64,000 nt of DNA. Origin: Demequina sp. B12. GTDB taxonomy: Bacteria; Actinomycetota; Actinomycetes; Actinomycetales; Demequinaceae. The stretch is taken from assembly GCF_028823635.1 (NCBI RefSeq), contig NZ_JAPEHU010000001.1, positions 682,001 to 746,000 on the forward strand, given 5' to 3'. This document shows positions 56,645-64,000 of the stretch, in pieces (the first letter of the stretch is position 1; each line of letters starts with the position of its first letter). The notes under the pieces are model-generated. The model searched no databases and was not told the origin of the DNA. It saw only the letters and a program-made list of their open reading frames with translations. A program made the translations under genes and the position numbers.

Positions 56645-59293
56645 ATGGATGCGCTTTTCGAACTCGACGGCTCCGACTCATCGAAGCCCCAGTCCGCCCG
56701 CCCGAACCCTCCCCAGCAGCCTTCCGCTACACCAGCGGCGAGCGCCACAGGGGAACCCGGATGGGAACCGGCTCCGGAACCTGACTGGGAGCCCGCCCCC
56801 GAACCTGAAGACGAACCCATGCCAGCAGAAGCCTGGACACCGCCCGCGCCGGTGACGGCGTCGCCTTCCCCAGCATCGTCAGTCTCTCCAGCATCGTCAG
56901 TCTCTTCAGCATCGTCCCGCCCCACGCCCTTGGGCGAGGACTCGCCCCTGGTTCAGGGGCTCAACCCGTCCCAGGCGGAAGCGGTCCTGCACCAGGGCGA
57001 AGCGCTCCTGATCATGGCGGGTGCCGGATCAGGCAAGACCCGGGTGCTGACGCACCGCATCGCGTACCTGCTCGAATCGGGGCGTGCCCGTCCTCACGAG
57101 ATTCTCGCGATCACGTTCACGAACAAGGCCGCCGGCGAAATGCGTGAACGTGTAGAGAACTTGGTGGGCCCGGAAGCCCGCCGCATGTGGGTGTCAACCT
57201 TCCACTCCGCGTGCGTGCGGATGCTGCGCGCCGACTATGAGGCCGCGGGCCTGAAGTCGTCGTTCTCGATCTACGACTCTTCCGACTCTGCCAACCTGAT
57301 GAAGTTGGTGGCGAAGGAACTGGACATTGACCCCAAGAAGTTCAACGCCAAGGCGCTGCTGAACCGGATTGGCAAGTTCAAAGACGAACTGATCACTCCC
57401 CAGCAGGCGCTCGCGGTCACAGAGAAGGCCTCCAAGTTCTCCATCGACCACGCCGCTGGCCGTGCATACGGGGAGTATCAGAAGCGCCTGGACGCTGCGA
57501 ACGCCGTGGACTTTGACGACATCATTGTCCGCACGGTGCGCCTGCTGCAGAACAACCCGGATGTGGCCCACAAATACCGGGAGCGTTTCCGCCATGTGCT
57601 GGTGGACGAGTACCAGGACACCAACCACGCCCAGTACATCCTGGTGCGTGAACTCATTGGTCGAGCTGATGATGCGGCGCTCCCGCCGGGTGAACTCACC
57701 GTGGTCGGTGACGCAGACCAGTCGATCTACGCCTTCCGTGGTGCGACCATTCGCAACATCTTGGAGTTTGAGAAGGACTACCCGCAGGCGCATATTGTGC
57801 GACTGGAACAGAACTACCGTTCCACGCAGAACATTCTGAGCGCCGCGAACGCCGTGATCAAGAACAACACGGACCGCCGGCCCAAGAACCTGTGGACCGA
57901 CTCAGGCGAGGGCGCCAAGATTTCCGGCTACGCCGCCGAAAGCGAGCAGGACGAAGCCAAGTGGATTGCCGACCAGATCGCGGCATTGCGCGACAGCGGC
58001 GACTACTCGCCGGGGGACATGGCCGTCATGTACCGCGCAAACGCGCAGTCGCGTGCCCTAGAAGAACGCTTCATGCGTGCCGACATCCCTTACAAGGTGA
58101 TCGGCGGCACGCGCTTCTATGAGCGCAAAGAGATCAAGGACATGCTCGCCTACTTGGCAGCCGTCGTGAACGAAGACGACGACATCGCCATGCGCCGCAT
58201 CATCAACACCCCCAAACGCGGCATTGGAGATACAGCCGTGGAGGGCGTTGACGCGTTGCGGCGTTCGCTGACCACAGCCGATGCTCCGGTGAGTTTCGGT
58301 GTGGCGTTGCGCAAGGCGGAGGACGCAGGGCTGCAGGCGCGCGCGGTGCGGGCGCTCGGCGATTTTGTGGCGTTGATGGATGACTTGCGTGCGCTTGCCG
58401 TGGACAACGGCCCGGCCGGAGTGTTGGACGCGATCGCCGACCGTTCCGGGATGCTCACGGCATACCGAGCGTCCGATGACCCGCAGGACGCCAGCCGCGT
58501 GGAGAACATCATGGAGCTGGTGGCCGTGGGACGTGAGTTCTCGGAGGAGAACCCGGACGGCACCCTTGAGGACTTCCTGGAGAAGGTGGCGCTGGTGGCG
58601 GATGCTGACCAGCTTCCGGACGAGGACGGCTCTGGCGGTGTGGTCACGATGATGACACTGCACACCGCGAAGGGCCTCGAGTTCCCCGTGGTGTTCCTCA
58701 CCGGCATGGAAGACGGCACTTTCCCGCACATGCGTTCCATTGAGTCCGGTTCCGCGAAGGACATGGAAGAGGAACGCCGCCTGGCGTACGTGGGCCTGAC
58801 GCGTGCCCGCCAGAAGCTCTACCTGACCCGTGCCCAGGTGCGTTCCAGTTGGGGTTCGCCGCAGTATTTTGGGGCTTCTCGGTTCACGGAAGAGATCCCC
58901 GCGGAGCTCGTGGAGTGGCAGGTCGCACAGTCCTCCATGGCGGCGTTGCGTGCCCGGTCAGACCGCGGTTCCAGCCGTTCCGGTTCGTGGTCCTCGATGG
59001 GCTACGGATCCGGGGGAGCTGGAGGCTTGGGAGGCTCGCAAGACCGGGCCGATGGCAACACCTACTCACGTGCGGGAGCCGTCAGCACGCGCCGCGTGCC
59101 ACCCAGCCCGCCGGGCGGCGCGAATGCGGACATCGGCTTTGACGTGGGCGAGCGAGTGATGAGTGACAAGTTCGGTATGGGCAAGGTGGTGGGCACGGAA
59201 GGTGCAGGCCGCAATGCCGTGGTCAAGGTGGACTTTGGATCAGAAGGCGTCAAGCGTCTCGTATTGCGATTCAACTCGATCGAAAAGCTGTAA
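56645..59293 (+). CDS. pcrA: ATP-dependent DNA helicase PcrA/UvrD1
   Basis: Superfamily 1A 3'-5' helicase in repair and replication restart. The 882-residue protein begins with a Pro/Ser/Glu-rich, disordered stretch of about 100 residues. The helicase core has Q-motif GLNPSQAEAVLHQGEALLIM, Walker A GAGSGKTRVLTHRIAYLL, ITFTNKAAGEMRERV, LVDEYQDTNHAQYILV, GDADQSIYAFRGATI, RLEQNYRST and the end-region VALTRARQKL-like YVGLTRARQKLYLTRAQV. The last about 55 residues (VGERVMSDKFGMGKVVGTEG) form the Tudor-like RNA-polymerase-binding domain. TAGAAT lies 10 bases before the ATG. Confidence 0.95.
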   Translation: MDALFELDGSDSSKPQSARPNPPQQPSATPAASATGEPGWEPAPEPDWEPAPEPEDEPMPAEAWTPPAPVTASPSPASSVSPASSVSSASSRPTPLGEDSPLVQGLNPSQAEAVLHQGEALLIMAGAGSGKTRVLTHRIAYLLESGRARPHEILAITFTNKAAGEMRERVENLVGPEARRMWVSTFHSACVRMLRADYEAAGLKSSFSIYDSSDSANLMKLVAKELDIDPKKFNAKALLNRIGKFKDELITPQQALAVTEKASKFSIDHAAGRAYGEYQKRLDAANAVDFDDIIVRTVRLLQNNPDVAHKYRERFRHVLVDEYQDTNHAQYILVRELIGRADDAALPPGELTVVGDADQSIYAFRGATIRNILEFEKDYPQAHIVRLEQNYRSTQNILSAANAVIKNNTDRRPKNLWTDSGEGAKISGYAAESEQDEAKWIADQIAALRDSGDYSPGDMAVMYRANAQSRALEERFMRADIPYKVIGGTRFYERKEIKDMLAYLAAVVNEDDDIAMRRIINTPKRGIGDTAVEGVDALRRSLTTADAPVSFGVALRKAEDAGLQARAVRALGDFVALMDDLRALAVDNGPAGVLDAIADRSGMLTAYRASDDPQDASRVENIMELVAVGREFSEENPDGTLEDFLEKVALVADADQLPDEDGSGGVVTMMTLHTAKGLEFPVVFLTGMEDGTFPHMRSIESGSAKDMEEERRLAYVGLTRARQKLYLTRAQVRSSWGSPQYFGASRFTEEIPAELVEWQVAQSSMAALRARSDRGSSRSGSWSSMGYGSGGAGGLGGSQDRADGNTYSRAGAVSTRRVPPSPPGGANADIGFDVGERVMSDKFGMGKVVGTEGAGRNAVVKVDFGSEGVKRLVLRFNSIEKL
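56870..56916 (+). repeat. 18-bp in-frame tandem repeat in the pcrA N-terminus
   Basis: CCAGCATCGTCAGTCTCT occurs twice (56870-56887 and 56888-56905), with a partial third copy to 56916. It encodes PASSVSPASSVSSASS in the disordered tail. The unit length keeps frame, so copy number could vary without damage. Confidence 0.9.
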
Positions 59294-59391
59294 CTGACCC
59301 TCACGCCTGGTGGACCGTGGCTGCCCTCCCGGCACGCGCATCGGCCCGCTAGGCTTGCCGCAGGCTTGACCCGAACCCCAGGGAGAGAAAC

Positions 59392-60342
59392 GTGGAAACT
59401 AAGACCTCGAAGGTATCGATCGTTGGCGCTGGCGCCGTGGGGTCGACCCTCGCCTATGCAGGCCTGATGCGTGGCTTCGCGCGCACGGTGGCCCTGTTCG
59501 ACATCAACAAGTCCAAGGTTGAAGCAGAAGCGCTGGACCTCGCTCAGGGCATCCAGTTCATGCCGGAGGCCACGGTGCTGGGCTCAGACGACGTCAGCGT
59601 TGTTGAGGGCTCCGATGTGGTGGTCATTACGGCTGGTGCCAAGCAGCAGCCCGGACAGTCCCGCATGGACTTGGCGGGAGCCACCATCGGTCTGATGGAC
59701 AAGGTGCTGCCGCCCCTCCTGAAGGCCGCTCCGGACGCGATCTACATTCTGGTGACCAACCCGGTGGATGTGGTGACGCTCGCCGCGATCAAGAAGTCGG
59801 GCATGGACCCGGCTCAGATGTTCGGCTCCGGCACGGCGCTGGACACGTCGCGTCTGCGCCACCAGATTGCCGCCCAGTGCGACATCGCGGTCGGCAATGT
59901 GCACGCCTACATCGCGGGCGAGCACGGCGACTCTGAGGTTGCGCTGTGGTCGTCGGCCACGATTGGCGGACAGCCGCTGACCGAATGGCGTGGCCGCGAC
60001 GGTGAGATCGTGATGGATGAGAAGTCGCGTGAGCAGATTCACCATGACGTGATGCGGTCCGCGTACACGATCATCGAAGGCAAGGGTGCGACCAACTATG
60101 CGGTGGGTGCCGCCGGTGCCCGCATCGTTGAAGCCGTGCTGGGCGACCAGCGCCGCATCATGCCCGTGTCGACCCTGATCGACTACGAGGGCGTCGGCGA
60201 AGTGTGCATGTCGCTGCCGGCCGTCATCGGTCGCAACGGCATTGAGCACCACGCTACGGTGCCCATGAACGACGAAGAACGCGCAGCGCTACTGGAATCG
60301 GCGCGTTCGATCCGCGCGACTGCAGACAAGTTCGGCGTGTAA
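59392..60342 (+). CDS. ldh: L-lactate dehydrogenase
   Basis: Reduces pyruvate to lactate with NADH. The 316-residue enzyme has the NAD loop IVGAGAVGSTLAYAGLMRG. The specificity loop AKQQPGQSRMDLAGA has Gln where malate dehydrogenases have Arg. NPVDVVTLAAIKKSGMDP and the catalytic His in YIAGEHGDSEVALWSSATIG complete the signature. GTG start after GGGAGAG. A TAGGCT at 59350 could be its -10. With Xfp, Pta and AckA it suggests lactate and acetate as end products under low oxygen. Confidence 0.96.
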   Translation: METKTSKVSIVGAGAVGSTLAYAGLMRGFARTVALFDINKSKVEAEALDLAQGIQFMPEATVLGSDDVSVVEGSDVVVITAGAKQQPGQSRMDLAGATIGLMDKVLPPLLKAAPDAIYILVTNPVDVVTLAAIKKSGMDPAQMFGSGTALDTSRLRHQIAAQCDIAVGNVHAYIAGEHGDSEVALWSSATIGGQPLTEWRGRDGEIVMDEKSREQIHHDVMRSAYTIIEGKGATNYAVGAAGARIVEAVLGDQRRIMPVSTLIDYEGVGEVCMSLPAVIGRNGIEHHATVPMNDEERAALLESARSIRATADKFGV

Positions 60343-60357
60343 CACCACGCTCACCGC

Positions 60358-60402
60358 AAGGCCGGTGGGGCGGACACTTCACGTGTTCGCCCCACCGGCC
60401 TT
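60358..60402 (+). terminator. Terminator of ldh
   Basis: AAGGCCGGTGGGGCG (60358-60372) and CGCCCCACCGGCCTT (60388-60402) are perfect 15-bp arms. The loop can pair further through ACAC/GTGT. It lies 15 bp after the ldh stop. It may also serve the convergent MMPL gene, whose stop is at 60472. Confidence 0.85.
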
Positions 60403-60471
60403 GTGCGTGGTGGGTGTCACCACGGCAAGCCGCGTTCCGGCCCCGAGAAGGGTGAGGCCGGAGCGCCGCGC

Positions 60472-62673
60472 TTAGGTCAGGGAAGGTACGGGCTCGCGTT
60501 CATCCTTGCTCGCGCTGGTCCCGGAGCCCGATGCCAACGCGGCGGGCGACGGTGCCTCGATCGTGACGTGGGGGAGCCACTGCAGCCAGCCTGGGAGATA
60601 CCAGTTGTGCTTGCCCAGCATGGTCATGACTGCCGGCACCAGGATCGAGCGGACCACGGTGGCGTCGATGATGACGGCGGCCGCAAGTCCGAAGCCCATC
60701 TGGGCGAACTCCGCTAGGTCGCTGAGGGCGAACCCTGCGAACACGGCCACCATGATCAGTGCCGCGCCAGTGATGAGTGAACCCGTGTGCGCAAGGCCGT
60801 AGGCCACGGATTCGCGAGTGTGCGCACCGGAGTCGTGCTTTTCCTTGATGCGGCTGAGCAGGAACACGTGATAGTCCATCGACAGTCCGAACAGCACGGC
60901 AAAGAGGAGCAGCGGGATCCAGGGGGCAATCCCGTCAACCTGGGGGAACCCGAACAGCGATGCGCCCCAACCGAACTGGAACACGGCCACCAGCATGCCG
61001 AACGCGGCCCCGGTGGAAAGCAGGTTCAGCACGATCGCCACCACGGGTACCACGACGGACCGGAAGGACACCATCAGCAACAGGAAACTGATGCCCAGCA
61101 CGGCCAGGAGCACCCAGGGTGCGGAGTCCATGATGATGTCGGTGAAGTCCACCTGCTCGGCTTGTGCACCGCCGACGTAAGCAACGGTGTCGGTGTCGCC
61201 CAAATACTGCGGGATGGTGGTGTCGCGTAGGGCCACGATGGCATCGGATGCTTCGGGATCGGCGCTGTCGTACAAGCTGGTGGCGTCGATGATGGCGTCG
61301 GGGCCGATGTACTCCACGTGGGCGTCCGCAAACGCGGGGTCGCGGTTCATGTCGGCAACGAGGTTCTCCACCTCCGCGGTGTAGGACGCTCCGTCATGGA
61401 TCGCTACTACAGTGTCACCCTGACCGATCCCGTAGTCCTCTCGCAGAGTGTCAACAGCGATGCGTAGGTCGTTGTCTTCTGGCAGGGAATCAAGTCCGGG
61501 AAACGCAAGCCTCATCGACGCAATCGGGGCGGCGAGGATCGCAAGCAGCAGGAAGCCCGAGACAGCCCAGGTGACGGGGCGGCGGCTCACGGCGTGCGCA
61601 ATCGAGGTCCAGGCTCGCGACTCTCGTCCGGGATGGGCGGTGGGAACACGGCCCTTGTTGACGCGGTGTCCCAGCAGGGCCAGGATCGCGGGCAGCAGCG
61701 TGAGCGCGGCGGCGACGGACATGAGTGCCACGACGATGGCGCCCGCGCCCAAGGAACGCATGATCGTGGAAGGCACGAGCAGCAAGCCCATGAGCGAGAT
61801 GACGACGGTCAGCCCGGAGAAGAACACCGCGCGGTTGGCGGTGCTACCAGCGATGGTGACGGCGTCCCGGACCTCATGCCCGGCGGCCAGTTCCTCCCGG
61901 AAGCGTTGCACCATCACGAGTGAGTAGTCGATGCCGAGCGCGAGTCCCATCATCGTGATCATGTTGACCACGAAGAACGACAGTTCGAAGGCTTGGCCGA
62001 CCACTGCGGTCGCACCGATCGAGGTGATGATCGACACGATGGCGACCAGGATGGGGATTCCGGCGGCTGCGAGTGCCCCGAAGACGACCACCAGGATGAC
62101 CAGAGCCACGCCGATGCCGATTGCTTCGCCGCGGATCAGTCCTTCCTCCGCGAGGGTGTCGAACACGACTTCTCCGGAGGCGTCGCCTACGGTGCGGACC
62201 TCGAACCCTGCGGGCGCCGCTGACTCCAGGGTGTCGAGGTAGTGCTCGACGAGCGTGCCGTCATCGCCCGGTTCGATGTCCACGCTCATCAGTGCGGAGT
62301 GGAGATCGGCTGCGACGGGGACGGGCGCATCGGCGGTAGGTGCAGAAACGGTGCCGACTCCGTCCAGGTTCTCGATGGCGGCACGGATGCCCGCCAGGGC
62401 TTCGGTGAAACGGGGGGAACCGAACTCGTGGTCGGCGGAGGCCACCACAATCGTCTCGGTGTCCGGTCCTTCGTCGGGACGATGCTCGTCAACCAGCGTG
62501 GTGGCGTCACCGGACTCGGTGGCGACCTGGACGGAGTCGTCTTGGGTGAGAACGTCGTCCAGTCCGCTTGCGGCGGCGATCGCGGCGGCCATGGCGATGA
62601 GCCATGCGGTGATGGTGAGCCACGGCCTTCGCGCGGCTGTGTGGGCTATGCGCCCCGTGAATCCTGTCGACAT
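60472..62673 (-). CDS. MMPL-family transporter (RND superfamily)
   Basis: A 733-residue membrane protein with the two-fold MMPL pattern: one segment (RRPWLTITAWLIAMAAAIAA), a large outside domain, five segments (e.g. AIGIGVALVILVVVFGALAA), then the same again. The family motif is GLALGIDYSLVMVQRFREEL and, in the second half, LFGLSMDYHVFLLSRIKEKH. MMPL/YdfJ proteins export lipids, lipopeptides or drugs in Actinobacteria. The C-terminal tail is polar. I use the ATG at 62673 with GAGGAGGA upstream; the frame continues 65 codons further. Confidence 0.9.
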   Translation of the reverse strand: MSTGFTGRIAHTAARRPWLTITAWLIAMAAAIAAASGLDDVLTQDDSVQVATESGDATTLVDEHRPDEGPDTETIVVASADHEFGSPRFTEALAGIRAAIENLDGVGTVSAPTADAPVPVAADLHSALMSVDIEPGDDGTLVEHYLDTLESAAPAGFEVRTVGDASGEVVFDTLAEEGLIRGEAIGIGVALVILVVVFGALAAAGIPILVAIVSIITSIGATAVVGQAFELSFFVVNMITMMGLALGIDYSLVMVQRFREELAAGHEVRDAVTIAGSTANRAVFFSGLTVVISLMGLLLVPSTIMRSLGAGAIVVALMSVAAALTLLPAILALLGHRVNKGRVPTAHPGRESRAWTSIAHAVSRRPVTWAVSGFLLLAILAAPIASMRLAFPGLDSLPEDNDLRIAVDTLREDYGIGQGDTVVAIHDGASYTAEVENLVADMNRDPAFADAHVEYIGPDAIIDATSLYDSADPEASDAIVALRDTTIPQYLGDTDTVAYVGGAQAEQVDFTDIIMDSAPWVLLAVLGISFLLLMVSFRSVVVPVVAIVLNLLSTGAAFGMLVAVFQFGWGASLFGFPQVDGIAPWIPLLLFAVLFGLSMDYHVFLLSRIKEKHDSGAHTRESVAYGLAHTGSLITGAALIMVAVFAGFALSDLAEFAQMGFGLAAAVIIDATVVRSILVPAVMTMLGKHNWYLPGWLQWLPHVTIEAPSPAALASGSGTSASKDEREPVPSLT

Positions 62674-62883
62674 GCTTCCTCCTCGATGCGGGTACATGAC
62701 CGAAGGTAGAAATGGGGTGGGGGTGCTGTCTGCGCGCAGGAGGGGGATTGTGGGTGGCTGGAAGAGGGGAATCGTGGTCACTCCTGCGAGGGTTGGGGCT
62801 GGCGTTGTCCCTCGTGAGGGGGAGGTGCGGTTCGGTCCCGGGAGTGTAGGCATGTCAGGGATGTCCACGGCAGGATGGGGGCT

Positions 62884-64000
62884 ATGCGCGCACTAGGTCG
62901 GTACTTCGCTGCGACGTGGTCCCCGGTCACGTGGCGCGAAGTGACGTACATGCTTGCGGGCTTGCCCCTGGGGATCCTCTGGTTCACGTCCATGGTGACG
63001 ATGTACGCGTTGGGCATCGGTTTGCTGATCGTGTGGGTGGGAGTTCCGATCTTGGCGGTCGCGCAAGTGAGCATCCGCCCTATCGCTGGGATCGAGCGGC
63101 GCTTCGCTAACACTGCGCTGTGTTCTCAGATCGAGGACCCAGGCCCCCGGCGTTACCGGGTTCACGAACCCGGCGAGCCGCCCACGTTCCAGACCATCAA
63201 ACTCTGGGCTCACGAGCTGCTCCACGACGAAGTGTCGTGGAAGAACCTGGCGTGGATCATGGCGCGAGTCGTGTTGGGGCCGGTGGGCTTTGCGCTCGCG
63301 GTGTGCGCAATCGTGGTGCCCGTAGCCCTGGTGGGCGCGTGGCTGATCTCGTTCGTCGTGGTGTTGGGCATTTTCCCCCAGAACGATCCGGCGGACGCAG
63401 CCGTGATGGACATCGTGGAAACGACTGCGTTCTGGACCCTGGTGGGGACGCCGGTCGTGCTGTTCGCGGTGCCGATGTTCGCTTGGGTCAACCACTACTT
63501 TGGCTGCCTGATGTCGCTGTTCGGGCGCTGGTCCCTGGGGCCGCGTGAGGCTGACCGAACTGCCGCTGCTACCGCGCGAGCCGAACTCGCGGAAACGCAG
63601 GTGCGGGTCGACCAAGAGTTGCACGACTCGATCGGCCACATGATCACCATGAACATCATTCAGGCGGGGGCCGGGGCGCACGTGTTCGACTCTGACCCGG
63701 AGTTCGCCCGTCAGGCGTTGAAGAACATCGAGGAACGCGGGCGTGCCGCGATGGGCGAGCTCGACCGCATCATCGCGACCATCCGTGGTGACGACCCGCA
63801 ACCGCGTGCACCATTGCCGGGTATCGCTCAACTTCCCGACCTCATCGCGTCCGCAAGGGCAGCCGGAATGGAAGTCGACGACCGCATCGGCCCTGCGGAC
63901 GTTCCTGTCGCGCTTTCGCGCGCCACGTATGCCGTGGTCCGTGAGGCCGTGACGAACGCCGCCCGGTATGCGCCGGGCGCGCAGGTGACCGTTCGTGTCG
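62884..64000 (+). CDS. Sensor histidine kinase, cut by the window end
   Basis: At least 372 residues, C-terminus missing. It starts MRALGRYFAATWSPVTWREV and has a sensor domain with four membrane segments in two pairs (YMLAGLPLGILWFTSMVTMY, MARVVLGPVGFALAVCAIVV and others), the layout of the actinobacterial 'putative sensor' domain. The phosphoacceptor is in VDQELHDSIGHMITMNIIQA (HisKA_3). The ATPase part begins at VVREAVTNAARYAPGA and is truncated. A LuxR-type regulator probably follows outside the window. It is divergent from the MMPL gene. Confidence 0.88.
   Translation, partial: MRALGRYFAATWSPVTWREVTYMLAGLPLGILWFTSMVTMYALGIGLLIVWVGVPILAVAQVSIRPIAGIERRFANTALCSQIEDPGPRRYRVHEPGEPPTFQTIKLWAHELLHDEVSWKNLAWIMARVVLGPVGFALAVCAIVVPVALVGAWLISFVVVLGIFPQNDPADAAVMDIVETTAFWTLVGTPVVLFAVPMFAWVNHYFGCLMSLFGRWSLGPREADRTAAATARAELAETQVRVDQELHDSIGHMITMNIIQAGAGAHVFDSDPEFARQALKNIEERGRAAMGELDRIIATIRGDDPQPRAPLPGIAQLPDLIASARAAGMEVDDRIGPADVPVALSRATYAVVREAVTNAARYAPGAQVTVRV

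Overview
The window is a stretch of chromosome from a high-G+C Gram-positive bacterium (Actinomycetota). The signs are a WhiB-family regulator, a GuaB3 paralogue, Lys/Ala-rich tails on ribosomal proteins, many GTG/TTG starts, a leaderless-promoter style, DUF3817, DUF2510 and PspC proteins, and the gene order secY-adk-map-infA-rpmJ-rpsM-rpsK-rpoA-rplQ-truA-rplM-rpsI-glmM. A member of the Micrococcales is my best guess; nothing here fixes the genus. Coding density is high: no gene-free gap exceeds 300 bp, and I saw no rRNA, tRNA, CRISPR array, insertion sequence or prophage.

Layout. 1-4.6 kb: end of the spc ribosomal operon, then secY, adk and map. 4.7-6.8 kb: three tandem, related LRV/HEAT-like repeat proteins of unknown function, placed between map and infA. 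6.8-13.3 kb: infA, rpmJ, rpsM, rpsK, rpoA, rplQ, truA, rplM, rpsI, glmM. 13.4-25.8 kb: DedA protein, cutC, coaA, glmS, acpS, alr, then t6A genes tsaE-tsaB-rimI, an accessory block (SulP transporter, acetyltransferase, DUF3817, nitroreductase) and tsaD. 25.8-36 kb: secreted GH3 enzyme, a THUMP-like methyltransferase, groES under CIRCE, whiD-like gene, guaB, TauE/SafE, glutamate dehydrogenase, exonuclease, DUF2510, guaB3. 36-47 kb: phosphoketolase, a Na+/drug-type ABC exporter, an ABC-F ATPase with a duplicated 3' end next to it, an unknown gene, and ackA-pta. 47-51 kb: diguanylate cyclase, SURF1, DUF3817, guaA. 51-64 kb: an implausible poly-C/poly-G block, a PspC membrane protein divergent from a two-component system, a HEAT protein, a lipoprotein, pcrA, ldh, an MMPL transporter and a truncated histidine kinase.

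How the genes fit together. Phosphoketolase, Pta, AckA and LDH together suggest mixed acetate/lactate metabolism with ATP from acetyl phosphate. GuaB, GuaB3 and GuaA cover guanine nucleotide supply. GlmS and GlmM start UDP-GlcNAc synthesis and Alr supplies D-Ala for the wall. TsaB, TsaD, TsaE make t6A on tRNA.

The most unusual signal is not a gene. The octamer GCCGATGC/GCATCGGC occurs about 53 times by my reading, on both strands, in genes and between them, and it forces unusual codons (GAT for Asp, GCA for Ala). The second most notable is the three-gene LRV/HEAT cluster. A third is a set of -10-like hexamers lying exactly 6-7 nt before start codons, pointing to many leaderless transcripts.
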